Source: Halichoerus grypus
Taxonomy: Eukaryota; Chordata; Mammalia; Carnivora; Phocidae
Length of the DNA: 64,000 nucleotides
Reading direction: 5' to 3'
NCBI RefSeq assembly: GCF_964656455.1
Contig: NC_135717.1
Span: 9,577,033-9,641,032, forward strand
The notes beneath the pieces were generated by a model. That model was given only the letters and a program-made list of their open reading frames with translations. It was not told where the DNA came from and made no database searches. The position numbers and the translations under genes are program-made. This document shows, one piece after another, positions 14,101 through 24,200 of this stretch (the stretch's first letter is position 1; every line of letters begins with the position of its first letter).

Positions 14101-15072
14101 TAGATTACTGCAGATGCCCCTCAATTCCTACAGGAAATAAACTCCTGAGGCCCATGTACAGAGACCACCACAATCTGCCCTCTCCAGCCTTGTCCCGCCA
14201 GCGCTCTCCTCCCCCTCACGTCAGAGTCCCATCAAATGCCCTTTGAGAACTGCCTGCCTTCATGCACGTTGCCTTTGCCAGCGATGTTCTTCCTCCCTCC
14301 TTGGCCAAACTGACACATCCATCCTTCAAGACCTTACGCCACGTGTTTTCTACTCAGTGAAGATTTCCTTGACCCGCCCCCCCCCCCAAAAAAGCAAGGC
14401 TGACCACTCCCGGCCTTGGGTGTCCCGTTGCTAGTACGGACCTCCTCCCTGAAACCCATTACACTCTATTTTTCACTTACATTTTCGGATGTTCTTCTCC
14501 CTTACGCGACAGCGTGCTCCCTAAAGGAAAAATCCACCCCACCCCCCACCTATTGAGAACTAGTCGGAGTGCTTACAAATGCGTGTCCGTCTCCCCTCAC
14601 CCCTCCTCGCTTTCCTAAAATAACGAGCAAGTAGCGCGCTCGAGAGTTTGCAAGCGCTCTCGTAGCAACTCCGGGGAGACGCGGAGGCTGAGCGGGACAG
14701 CTCCTTGGCCTCGGCCACCGCGAAAGCGGCAGCGCGGGACCCAGCTTGTAGTTACGGGCGCGACCAGCACGGCGAGCCGGAACCTCGTCTCCGGAAGCGA
14801 AGTTCACTTCACAGAAGGAGAAACTGAGGCCCCGGGGATCCGCGCCACCCCTGCGGGCCCAAACCGCACGTCCGACCACGGGGAGGCCGGGAGCGAGGTC
14901 CCCGCGGGTCGTCCCCACCAGCCCCGTGCCCGCTCCACTAACCGGCGGAGCGGCTGCACGTCTCCTCCTCCGCGCGCAGCCACCCCCGCGCTACCGCCGC
15001 CGTCGCCATCAGGGCCAGCAGCCCGAGAAACAGCGACAGGCCCATCAGCTCCGGCATCTGCGGCAGCTCCAT
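10659..15072 (-). CDS. TBL2: TBL2, transducin beta-like 2 (7 coding exons, intact)
   Basis: Coding span of seven exons: 15072-14943, 13506-13376, 13133-12949, 12472-12321, 11981-11855, 11503-11351, 11121-10659. Exon lengths of 130, 131, 185, 152, 127, 153 and 463 sum to 1341, which is 446 codons plus TGA; human TBL2 is 447 residues. All junctions are GT-AG and in phase. I recognise the protein from its start (MELPQMPELMGLS), the hydrophobic signal-anchor at about residues 7-29, the basic KKQKQ..RIRKEKPQQ segment, WD40-type repeats from about residue 88 (for example CADDRTVRIW and SKDGTWKLWD), and the C-terminal RQRLQQQLTQAQEALRSL helix. In other mammals TBL2 is an ER-membrane WD40 protein reported to interact with PERK and linked to lipid traits. 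The start is chosen by match to human and because it sits in the CpG island. No frameshift or stop is seen. The 3' end of the mRNA is uncertain; an ATTAAA on this strand at 9905-9910 is only a weak candidate poly(A) signal. Confidence 0.97.
11351..11503 (-). CDS. TBL2: TBL2 coding exon 6
   Basis: Acceptor GCAG before 11503, donor GTGAGT after 11351, phase 2 end. It encodes FVASCGFTPDVKVWEVCF and ELKGHSAAVHFFAFSNDSR. Confidence 0.95.
11855..11981 (-). CDS. TBL2: TBL2 coding exon 5
   Basis: Acceptor TCAG before 11981, donor GTGAGG after 11855, phase 2 end. It is too short for a long ORF call, but the frame reads KFIMTASSDTTILIWNLKG followed by INTNQMNNTHAAISPCS, the expected TBL2 WD blade. Confidence 0.94.
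12321..12472 (-). CDS. TBL2: TBL2 coding exon 4
   Basis: Acceptor CTAG before 12472, donor GTAAGA after 12321, phase 1 end. It encodes RAFIVWLASGDTLRVFKMTK through HKAPIINIGIADT. Confidence 0.95.
12949..13133 (-). CDS. TBL2: TBL2 coding exon 3
   Basis: Acceptor TTAG before 13133, donor GTGGGA after 12949, phase 2 end. It encodes the first WD40 repeat (SHSGNISCMDFSSNGKYLA then DDRTVRIWSTKDF) and the following VELDHATLVRFSPDC blade start. Confidence 0.95.
13319..13333 (+). repeat. Poly-G run (15 nt) in TBL2 intron 2
   Basis: Uninterrupted G15, read as C15 in the TBL2 transcript, about 45 nt downstream of the exon 2 donor. Confidence 0.9.
13376..13506 (-). CDS. TBL2: TBL2 coding exon 2
   Basis: Acceptor ATAG before 13506, donor GTACAT after 13376, phase 0 end. 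It encodes the lysine/arginine-rich linker ending NFTHRLLAGALK. A 15-nt G run lies about 45 bases into the following intron (13319-13333). Confidence 0.95.
14943..15072 (-). CDS. TBL2: TBL2 coding exon 1
   Basis: Start ATG at 15072-15070. It encodes the ER signal-anchor (LMGLSLFLGLLALMATAAVA). The donor is GTTAGT after 14943, phase 1; the interrupted codon is Gly44. Confidence 0.95.
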
Positions 15073-15147
15073 GTTGGCAGGGCGCTGCCACCTCAGCCTC
15101 CGACGACGCGGGCGCCGGCACGCCTCCGCGGGGCCGCGCACGCACGC

Positions 15148-15310
15148 GGGGCGGGGTCTGGCCGTTGGCGCGTCCCGAGGGGCGGGGTCTGGCCGTTGGG
15201 CACCCTGGGGGCGGGGCCTGACCGTTGGGGCGTCCCTAGGGGCGGGGCTTGGCCGTTGGCTCGTCTCGCGGGGCGGGGCCTGATCGTTGGAGCGTTCCGA
15301 GGGGCGGGGC
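15148..15310. repeat. Six-copy ~31-bp GC-box tandem array in the TBL2 promoter
   Basis: GGGGCGGGG begins at 15148, 15179, 15208, 15239, 15270 and 15301, giving spacings of 31, 29, 31, 31 and 31. The first five units continue as YYTGRYCGTTGG, and on the other strand units 1-4 read CCAACGG. Each of these units therefore pairs a Sp1/KLF-type GC box with a Myb-like CAACGG. The array starts about 76 bases upstream of the TBL2 ATG. Confidence 0.92.
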
Positions 15311-16100
15311 TCGGCTCTTCTGGTGTTTGGCTGCGAAGCTCGAGGGCAAGATCTGAAGGCTCTGCCGAGTTCTCCTCTTGAGTAATTTACTGATAATCGT
15401 TTTTTAAAGGCGCTGTTCCAGCCATCTCCACAGTGGATCCTTTCGAGGAGGCAAGGCGGGGATGAGACCGTCTGGATGGACCAGTGTGTGCCAAGACCAA
15501 AGACAGAAGGAAAATCAGGAGGCGGTTGCTAGGATCCAAGAGGAAAGTGATAAGGACCTAGACTTAGGGGTGGCCTGGAGAGTGGAGAGGAACTTGAAAA
15601 GATTTTTAACGAGATATTTTTATTTTGAAATTATAGATTCACAAGGAGTTTGGGAAAACCAACAGGAAGGCTCCCCGTACCTTCACCCGGTTTCCTCCAG
15701 TGGTAACATCTCACGTAGCAATAGTGCGATATCAAAACCGGGAAATTGGCATTGATACGGTCTACGGAGCTAATTGATAGGGTTTGAATTAGACCTGTTT
15801 GGCTGGAAAGGGAATGTTCTCAGAACAAGGAGCACTGCCCCGTGGGCCTCCCAGCCCTGCAGCGCAGAGTGAGTTGAAATACCAGGGTCAGGGATTCCAG
15901 ATTCAAAGGTTTCCGTGCCCACCAGGGAACCTCTCCTGAGAGTGCAGGCTCTTGGGCCTTTAGGAGGACCCTCTAAAGAGAAGGGCTGCTGCAGAGACCA
16001 GGTGACAGATACACCCATAAGCTCGGTTGAGGACATAGATCCAGTCAGAGAGCAGATGGAGTGTGGCCTCATTTCCTTCCCTTTTGTCCTTGGTCGGGGC

Positions 16101-16121
16101 GGGGGGGGGGGGGGGGGGGGG
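16101..16121 (+). repeat. Poly-G run (21 nt)
   Basis: Uninterrupted G21, preceded by GGGGC; intergenic between TBL2 and MLXIPL. The length may be affected by sequencing. Confidence 0.85.
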
Positions 16122-16265
16122 TGGCATTGACTCAGCTGTGGGCAGTGGGGTGGGGACAGCTGGGAGGGGGTGTCCAGAACATCCTGGGGCTTTTCCTCCT
16201 TAATTTGCTATTTAGAACTGTAGACCAGCCATGAACCACTATATCACCTAGAGACAAAGCTATAC

Positions 16266-16382
16266 TTTTTTTTTTTTTTAGTTTATTTATTTAAGCAATC
16301 TCTACACCCAACGTGGGGCTCAAACTCACGACCCCAAGATCAAGAGTCAAATGCTCCTCTGACTGAGCCAGCCAGGTGTCCC
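16266..16382 (-). mobile_element. Short older Can-SINE
   Basis: T-run and GTTTATTTATTTAAG tail, with a diverged tRNA-like head (GACTGAGCCAGCCAGGTG). Flanked by ACAAAGCTATACTTTT and ACAAAGCTGTACTTTT. Confidence 0.85.
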
Positions 16383-17209
16383 GACAAAGCTGTACTTTTA
16401 AGAACTTCATTCACCGAGCATTTTGCATGTGACATTTATTGATCCGGGAGCTTTGTATTTAATTTAATCTCCCATTCCCATCCCACAGATTAGGAAACTG
16501 ATGCTCTAGGAGGTGCTCATTAATTGACTTTCTAGATCACACAGGAGAAGAGTGAACCGTGGCAACACATGCAGGTCTGTCTGTGACTCCAATCTTTTGA
16601 TGTGGGGGACAAGGAGAAGAAAAAAATAGGGCTCTGTGGACAGCTCAGTCAAGGCTACAGAATTCTTCCACATCAGGAGTTTAGTTGATTTTTCTAGCAG
16701 CCTCTAAGGCCAGTGATGCTATGAAATTAAACAAATGAAAAAAAAATTAGGCTCAGGTCAAGTGACTTACCCAAGGTCAACAAGGAAGCAAGAGATACAA
16801 CTCATTGGGGTGGGTGGTAAACCGGGGTCCACTACACTCCAAGACCCATCCTCCTCCTACCTCGCCACTCGGTGGTGATAAGGCCTGGCTCTTACCCTCA
16901 AGTGTCACAGTTGGAAGCCAAGGTTAGCTTGTGGAAGGACAACCAATGACACAAAGCAGGATTTGGGAAGGCTGGGCAGACCAGGGAAGGAGCTCTACTG
17001 GGAGCTCTACCGATGGGTTTTCAGGGGCAGTGAGACTTGGCTGTATGGGCCGTGGCCCAGCATCATTGTAAATGTAAATTCTTAGACTCCATCCCAGACC
17101 TGTTGACTCAGAAATTCTGGAAGTGGGGTCCCCCGGCAATCTGTATTTTAAAAAGCCCCACTGGCTAAGTGATTCTGATGCATAGTACGGTTTAAGATCC
17201 ACCAATTTA

Positions 17210-17410
17210 GGGGTGCCTGGGTGGCTCAGTCATTAAGCGTCAGCCTTCAGTTCAGGTCATAATCCTGGGGTTCTGGGATCGAGCCCCGCATCGGGCTCCC
17301 TGCTCCGTGGAAAGCCCGCTTCTCTCTCTCCCACTCCCCCTGCTTGTGTTCCCTCTCTCACTGTGTCTCTGTCAAATAAATAAATAAAATCTTAAAAAAA
17401 AAAAAAAAAA
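17210..17410 (+). mobile_element. Can-SINE
   Basis: Head GGGGTGCCTGGGTGGCTCAG, CT-rich middle, AAATAAATAAAATCTT tail and A-run; flanked by AGATCCAC. Confidence 0.94.
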
Positions 17411-17917
17411 GATCCACATATTTAACTAACTTGAGCTCCAGACACTCGTTATTTGCAGCTCAAAGCATCTTCTTACAGTGGTTCTTAACCTTGGTTGCGT
17501 ATTGGAATCACTTAAGAAATGCTGGTGGTCGAACCTTCCACATGGAAGGCTTCTGATTTAATTGGGCTAGACTGGGTCTGGTTGTGAAGATTTTTTAAAG
17601 CATGTTATTCAAGTGCACATTTAAGTTTGAAAAGCAGCTGTCAGGGATACAGCCAACTAATACAAGACTATACGTAGAAGGGGATGTTCTGTTGGACCAG
17701 GGTGGTGGCTGTGGGGATGGATGCCTACGAGGTCACCTGGCCAGGCCTTGGTAACAGGTACCACAGGGCAGTGGGATGTTGACAGGAGCTGAAGATGACT
17801 GTTTCCAGCTTGTATAAGTGTCTGGATGGTGGCACCCTTCCTGGGGATGGGGAACACGAAGAGGACCAGCTTTGAGGAGGAAGACTGTGGGCTATGGTCT
17901 CAGAAATGATGAGTTCT

Positions 17918-18124
17918 GGGGCACCTGAGTGGCTCAGTCGTTAAGCCATCTGCCTTCGGCTCGGGTCATGATCCCGGGGTCCTGGGATCGAGCCCCGCAT
18001 CGGGCTCCCTGCTCTGCGGGAAGCCTGTTTCTCCATCTGCTGCTCCCCCTGCTTGTGCTCTCTCTCTCTCTCTCTCTCTCTATCACTGTCAAATAAATAA
18101 AATCTTAAAAAAAAAAAAAAAAAA
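17918..18124 (+). mobile_element. Can-SINE with CT microsatellite
   Basis: Head GGGGCACCTGAGTGGCTCAG, an internal (TC)n run at about 18060-18082 and an A tail. Flanked by GAAATGATGAGTTCTG and GAAATGAGTTCTG. Confidence 0.94.
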
Positions 18125-18454
18125 GAAATGAGTTCTGTTTTGGTTCCTTCGAGGTAAAGGGAGCTGTGAAACATCCAGAAGGGAGGGGTTAGGGTGGCAG
18201 TTGGATATGTGCTTTTGTAGCTCCAGGGGCAAAGCAGGGCAGATCCAGAAGAGTGGATCCTCGGCAGAGAGGCCAAAGGGAATGCTGTTACCCGGGGCTT
18301 GCCACAAAGTAAGAAGGAAGTGGGCCAGGAAGGGTCAGGTGGAAGAAGAGGCTCCCACAGCAGGCCCTGGGAAGGCACTGTCAGGGAGGAGGGAGAGCCT
18401 GGAGAGAATTCTGGATTCATGAGGAAAGGGTGGTTCTAGAATGAGGTCCAAGCT

Positions 18455-18641
18455 GGGGCGCCTGGGCGGCTCAGTCGGTTAGGCGTCTGCCTTCGGCTCA
18501 GGTCATGATCCCAGAGCCCTGGAACTGAGCCCCTCGCCAGGCTCCCTGCTCAGTGTGGGGCGGGGGGGTCGTCTGCTGCTCCCTCTCCTTCTGTCTCTCT
18601 GCTCGTGCTCTCTCTCTCAGATAAAATCTTAAAAAAAAAAA
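18455..18641 (+). mobile_element. Can-SINE
   Basis: Head GGGGCGCCTGGGCGGCTCAG to GATAAAATCTT and an A-run. Confidence 0.93.
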
Positions 18642-18951
18642 TGAAATCCAAGGGCCCAGGGGAAGGCAGGAAGAGCACTGCAAATTTGGATTTGGCAATG
18701 AGGGAGTCAAGTGACCTTAGTAACAGCAAGTCAGTGTAGGGGTGAGGCTGGGGTGGAACTGGGGAGGAGGAGACCAAAGATGGGGTGAGTGGGAGGGGAG
18801 GAGAGAAGGAGAGCAAGTGTAGATAGCTCTCTCAAGGAAAAGTGGCATCTAGTGGGGGGACACAGGGTCAAGGGGGGTTAAGGGGATGTCTTATGGGGAC
18901 CTTCCTGGGAGGGTGTGCATGGGGGAAAAACAGCAGAGCACACCGTTAGGA

Positions 18952-19146
18952 TTTTTTTTTTTTTTAAAGATTTTATTTATTTGACAGAGACACAGCGAGA
19001 AAGGGAACACAAGCAGGGGGAGTGGGAGAGGGAGAAGCAGGCTCCCTGCCGAGCAGGGAGCCCGATGTGGGGCTCGATCCCAGGACCCTGGGATCATGAC
19101 CCGAGCCGAAGGCAGACGCTTAACGACTGAGCCACCCGGGTGCCCC
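18952..19146 (-). mobile_element. Can-SINE with target duplication
   Basis: Reverse-oriented full element; CACCGTTAGGATTTT occurs on both sides. Confidence 0.95.
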
Positions 19147-19363
19147 CACCGTTAGGATTTTACCTCTCAGCCACTTCAAACCTTTGTCTGCAGCAACAGA
19201 TAGCCCTCCAGGCCTGGGTGCACCTGTTCCCTGCACCGTAGAGAGAGCTGGGTAAAAGCAGAGACTAGAGTCAGACAGTAACCAAGCAGCCCTGGGGCTA
19301 GTTAACCTCTCTGTGCCTCAACTTTTCATCTGTGAAATGGGGATTATAAATAATTACGCTAAC

Positions 19364-19547
19364 TTTTTTTTTTAATATTTTATTTATTTGATGGATAGCA
19401 CAAGCAGGCAGAGACGCAGGAAGAGGGAGACGGAGAGGCAGGCTCTCCACTGAGCAGGGAGCCCCATGTGGGGCTTAATCCCAGGACCCTGGGATCATGA
19501 CCTGAGCTGAAGGCAGACGCTTAACGACTGAGCCACCCAGGCGCCCG
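19364..19547 (-). mobile_element. Can-SINE inserted in a MIR-like segment
   Basis: Reverse-oriented full element. The sequence before it (about 19275-19360, CTCTGTGCCTCAACTTTTC) reads like MIR. Confidence 0.92.
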
Positions 19548-20494
19548 TGATGACTCTTATAATAAGAGTGCTTTATGCCAGTCACTGTTGTAAGTACTTT
19601 ATATATATTTACCCTGAAATCCTCACAACTGGCCCTTAGAGGTAGATGTTAATATATAATAAGTGAGTTCATATACATACATAAAGTGCTTCAAATAGTG
19701 CTTGGCACAGAGTAAACATTAGATGAGTGTGTAGTTAGTATTGTTATCTGTGTTGTGATTCCACACAAATGAGGGGAAGTCAATGGCCACGGAAGCATCT
19801 GTGGAAGTCCTGAGATGTAAGAGGCTTGAATCAGCCCCATGAGGAGAGGGATCCAGCAGCGAACAGAATCCCCAGCACCAAGATCATCGTCTGGTTCCCA
19901 GTGGGCCCTCAGAAAAGATTTGTTCAAAGCTCAATAAAAGAATCAATGAAATACTGGGGCCACTCACCCCAATTCCCCATCTGAAGTATCAGTTCCTTCT
20001 AAGACATCCCGACCAAGTGGCCGCCCCCCCTCCCGCTTGCACATCTCACCTAATGGGGAGGTCACCACCCCCAGTGGCAGCCTGTTCTCCTTCTGGATGG
20101 TTCCAACGGAGGGCCCTGTCCCTTCTACTCCTTGGCTCGGCTCTGCCCTCTTCCAGCTTGGAAGGTGGTAAGCCTTTCTGAACCTTTTCCTGGTCATGGA
20201 GAGAGGAATTCCAGGACGAGTGTCTGTCCTCTCTGACCAGGGTCTGTCCTCTCTGACCAGGATGATAGCAACAGCTTAAAACTGGCTTCCCTGCTTCTGT
20301 CCTTGCCCCCCTGGGGCCTATTCTTGGCTTTGCACCCGGAGGGATTCTGTTAAGAATTTACATCTGACCTCGTCCCACCTCTACTCGAAACCTTCCGGTG
20401 GCTTCCAGCTCAGAGGAAAAGCTAAGGTCCTTTCAAGGCCACCTCCCACTGCCAACTGGCTCTCTTTCCATCCCAGAGTGAGACACACTGACAG

Positions 20495-21139
20495 TCCCCA
20501 ACAGTTTTTGGTTTTATTGGCAAGAATTCTTTACAAAATCCACACACACGCATCCACACGCACACAAGATGCCTGCCCCTGGTTTGGCTTCCCCTCTGCC
20601 CTGCTCTCTCCTGGGATCAGACCTTCCTGGCCTCACCCAGGGATGCCATCCGGCAGCACCCCACCCCACACTGGGCGACCAGCGAAGGAGCAGAGAGTGG
20701 GAACCTCCTTTTCTGCCTGTGTCCTACCCGGGGGAGGCGGGAAGCAGCTGGGGGAGGCAAGGAAACAGGATCATCCCCCTTCCTCCTCCAAGCTCCCTGA
20801 GTTGCCGGCTTCAGCTCCAAGTGTCACAGCTGCTAAGGCCTTGGGATCATCATCTGGTTGAAGCTTCTCCAGCCCCATTTTGCAGACTGGAAAATGGAGG
20901 TCCCAAGAGTGAGCACGAGTCCCCCAGGTCACAGTGTTCGTCGCTGGTGGAGCAGCGACTAGAACGTAGCTCTTCCTGGCTTTCAGGAGGTGGAAGAGAT
21001 TTGGGCCCTGCTAGACCCTCAGGCAGGGGGACAGCCAGGGCCTGGGGCAGGAAGGGAGTGCCCAGAAGTTGTCCCTGGAGCCCACGCCCAGGGAAAGCAG
21101 CCCTGGGGCCGCTGAGTGAGTGGCAGCGTCTGGCCCGCA
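20495..21139 (-). terminator. MLXIPL: MLXIPL 3' UTR and poly(A) signal
   Basis: Downstream of the TAG there is about 0.63 kb of non-repeat sequence and then an AATAAA on the minus strand at 20518-20513. Cleavage is expected at roughly 20,490-20,500. There is no other AATAAA in the interval. Confidence 0.65.
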
Positions 21140-21258
21140 CTATAAAGGTTTACCAAGGGTGCCCTCTGTGACCGCCCGTGTGGCCTGCTCAGGTATACAG
21201 CCTGGATCTGTCAGGATGCTGGTAGATGTGCTCAGCTGGCGGAGAGAGTTCAAGACAG
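21140..21258 (-). CDS. MLXIPL: MLXIPL coding exon 17 (last)
   Basis: Acceptor CCAG before 21258; TAG at 21142-21140. It encodes VLNSLRQLSTSTSILTDPG, QATRAVTEGTLGKPL and stop, matching the human C-terminus. Confidence 0.95.
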
Positions 21259-24200
21259 CTGGGGAAAGAGAATGAGAGAGAGAGGGAGAGGTACCTCCTG
21301 GGGTCCAGGCCCTTCCTCCGGATGCTGAAGACGAAGGGATGAGGGAGAGATACTAGCTGGCAGGACCGTCAGCCCTTCTCAGGACTCTGTCTGCAGGTGT
21401 CCTGGAGGCCGGAGGACCATCCAAGGTACGTGGTGGGATGGCCAAAACTTTAGGCTATTCTGAAAGCAGGCTGGACCTGCGGTCTGAGCAGAGTGGACCT
21501 TCCTGGACGTTCCTGGACATTCTGGTGGGCAGGGGGGTGGCTCACGTACTTGGCCGGAGAGCGGGCAGGGAGCAGTACTGGTCCAGCCAAGCCAGGGAGG
21601 TCTGGCGGAGGCTCTGCAAGCTTGCAGTGGACACCATCCCGTTGAAGGACTCGAACAGAGGCCGAATGAGGACGCTGAACTGGGCCCAGGTCAAGGAGCA
21701 GGCCTGTTGATCAGCCAGGACCCTCACCCAGCTCATGTGTAGCCCTGACATCTGGCCCAAACCCCGGGAAGGTCCTGGCCACGGTGGCACCTTGAACTTG
21801 GAGGCCTCCCACTGCAGCCACCCTCCCATCCTGCCACGGCCTGCCCGGCCCCTCTATGCCACCTTCTGGGCTGCGCTATCCCCTGTCCCTAGCTTCCTGT
21901 CCCAGCTCAGCCAAGAGCTTGACCAGGTAAGGGAGTGAGAGATTCCACGTCTTCTTCAGGAGCCACCCCGCTCACGCGACACAGACTTGAGGTTCTCCCA
22001 AACTCCCCTTGGGACATTCTGTGGGCAGGGCTGTGGTCCCCTCACCCAGGGGCTCCTCCCTCGGTTTCCCTCTGCTCCCAGCGAATCACTGGGCACTCCT
22101 GCCGGCCAAGATGCCACGGGCCTGGAAGGAGGGGGCAGAACCTGTGTCCCTTCCCCTGGGTGCAGCTCAGAGCCCCTGCCTGGCCTGTCTGGCCGCCGCG
22201 CTCCCCCCACCCCCACCCCCCATGGGCCAAGGGAGGATACCACCCAGAACTTCCAGTTGTGCAGCGTCCGGGTACGGACATAGTCGTCAAACATGTCTCG
22301 CATCTGGTCGAAACGCTGGTGTGTGATGGGCACCCCAGTAGCCGGCAGCTGTTGCTGGCACAGGCTGGGGGCAGGGGGCCGGTCAGGGCTGGGGAGTCGC
22401 GCGGCACGCCCCTGGCCCCAGCGCCCGCAGGCCCCCCGCCTACTTAATGGCAGCGTTGAGCTCCTCGATCTGGTCCCGTAGCTGCTGGGCCTCCTCCTGC
22501 AGGGCCGCGCGCTCCTGCTGGAGCATGGCGATGTACTCGGCTGTCTTCTGCAGCGTGGTTGCTTTGCTCACCTGCAGGCATCACCAGGGTGGGCTCAGGT
22601 GCTGGAGGTGGCCCCACTCTGGGGCCCACTGAGGCACTGGGTGGGAGGAGGAAACTGGGTGTCCAGAGGGTCCTGAGATTTGGTCTTGGGCGGGGCAGGG
22701 GGTGGGGGGTGGGGTCGACGAAGGAGCCCTGCGGTTCTGGGGTGCCGGCCTGGGCTGGGGGCTCACCTTGAGGCTGGGCTGGGCGCTGAGTGTGCTCACC
22801 AGCCCGTGCAGCGTGTCAAACCCCAGCTTGATGTTGAAGCGCCGCTTCTGCTCTGCAGAGATGTGGGTGATGCGCCGGTTCTCAGTCTTGGGGGGCAGAC
22901 AGTGGGGTGAGCCTAGGAAGGAGCATGGAAGGGCCTAGGGGTAGCAAACAGATCTCGGGGTGAGGGAAAGGTGCCACCTTGTTGTTGTCTGGACGGCCCC
23001 GGCTTAGGATGGGTTGAGGGGGAGAGACGCAGACACTCAGAGTCCCCGGGCCCCGCATGGAGCTGAGCTCCCCAGACAGCCGCCGCTCACCACCTGTGGC
23101 AGGGACAGACAGACCCACAGAGAGACCGACACAGGGGAGAGGGTCCCATGGCCCTGTCCCTCTCATCCTGGCCTCAGATGTAGTCCCCCCTTCTTCCTTC
23201 CCCTCCACCCCCTGGAGTCCCCCAAGCCCTGCAAGCCTCTTTACCGCTGTGCGCTGGGGGCGAGAGCCGCTCCGCTTTGGGGACAATCAGGGGCCTGGGA
23301 GGGGCCAGTGTGGCCGGGCCTGGAGGTGGCTGGGGCGGTGTGGGGGCCGGGGTCGGGGGTAGAAAGGTGCAAGGGAATTCAGGGGCCGTCTCCTGCTGGA
23401 GTGGAGAAGGGTGGAGAGTTGGGGTGAAGCCCTGGGTCCCCCCTCACCTCCCAGTGCCCGCCATCTTACCGGGGACCCTGAGGGCCGGAGGAGGGTGCTG
23501 GACACAAGTGCTGGTTCCAGGGTCTGCTCGGGCTTCGCTGTGCATGGGCAGAAGTGTGAGGGCCACTGGGGCCGGCCTCAACCCCGTCATCTCCAGAGAC
23601 CCCCTCCCTCCCCTCCAAAAAAGCCCACTCCCCTTTTGGGTTCAGGGCCCATGTCCCTAATTCCTCCCCACTTCTCCACCCCCCCCCAGCTGAGCCTGAG
23701 CCTGCCCCTTAAACCTTCACCCTCTGCTCCCATAGGCACCCCACTTCCACATCTGGTCCCCACCTTCCCCTCTGTGGACCCGGTTCTCCCCATCTCACCT
23801 GCTGTGAGCAGCTGCGTGAGGCAGGGGTTGCTGCCCCCAGCAGTGACGGTGGGGTTGGCAATGGCAGGGGCCAAGGTCGGGGGGCTGGGCTTCCGCCCTC
23901 TAGGGGATGGGGTGGGGGGCCTGCCTCTGGGCCGCATGCCTTGGGGCACTGTGAAGTGGGGCCCAAATGTGGGCTCCAGATACCCTGAGGGCAGAAGGTC
24001 TATGGGGAAGGGGCCAGGGGCCGGGCCTGGACCCGGCTGTGGGGTGGGTGGGAAGGCAGTGGGAGCAGGCAGTGGGGACACTCCTGGGCCCTGGGGGACA
24101 GTGGAGAAGGGGAATCTGGGAGAGAAGAGAGGTTCTTCCGGCAGCAAAGCCGGGGGAGGAGCCATGGGAGGGAAGGTGGGTGGGGGACAGGGCTCTAAGC

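Larger units (their letters stand above)
14590..15345 (-). promoter_or_regulatory. TBL2: TBL2 CpG-island promoter
   Basis: A sharply GC- and CpG-rich block covering TBL2 exon 1, flanked by AT-richer repeat DNA on both sides. The part upstream of the ATG (above 15072) is dominated by GC boxes. No TATA box is evident, which suits a housekeeping-type promoter. The transcription start is not determined. Confidence 0.8.
15346..20490. other. Intergenic DNA between TBL2 promoter and MLXIPL 3' end
   Basis: Mostly Can-SINEs (six), old repeats and a G21 run. No exon-like or CpG-island sequence recognised. Confidence 0.6.
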
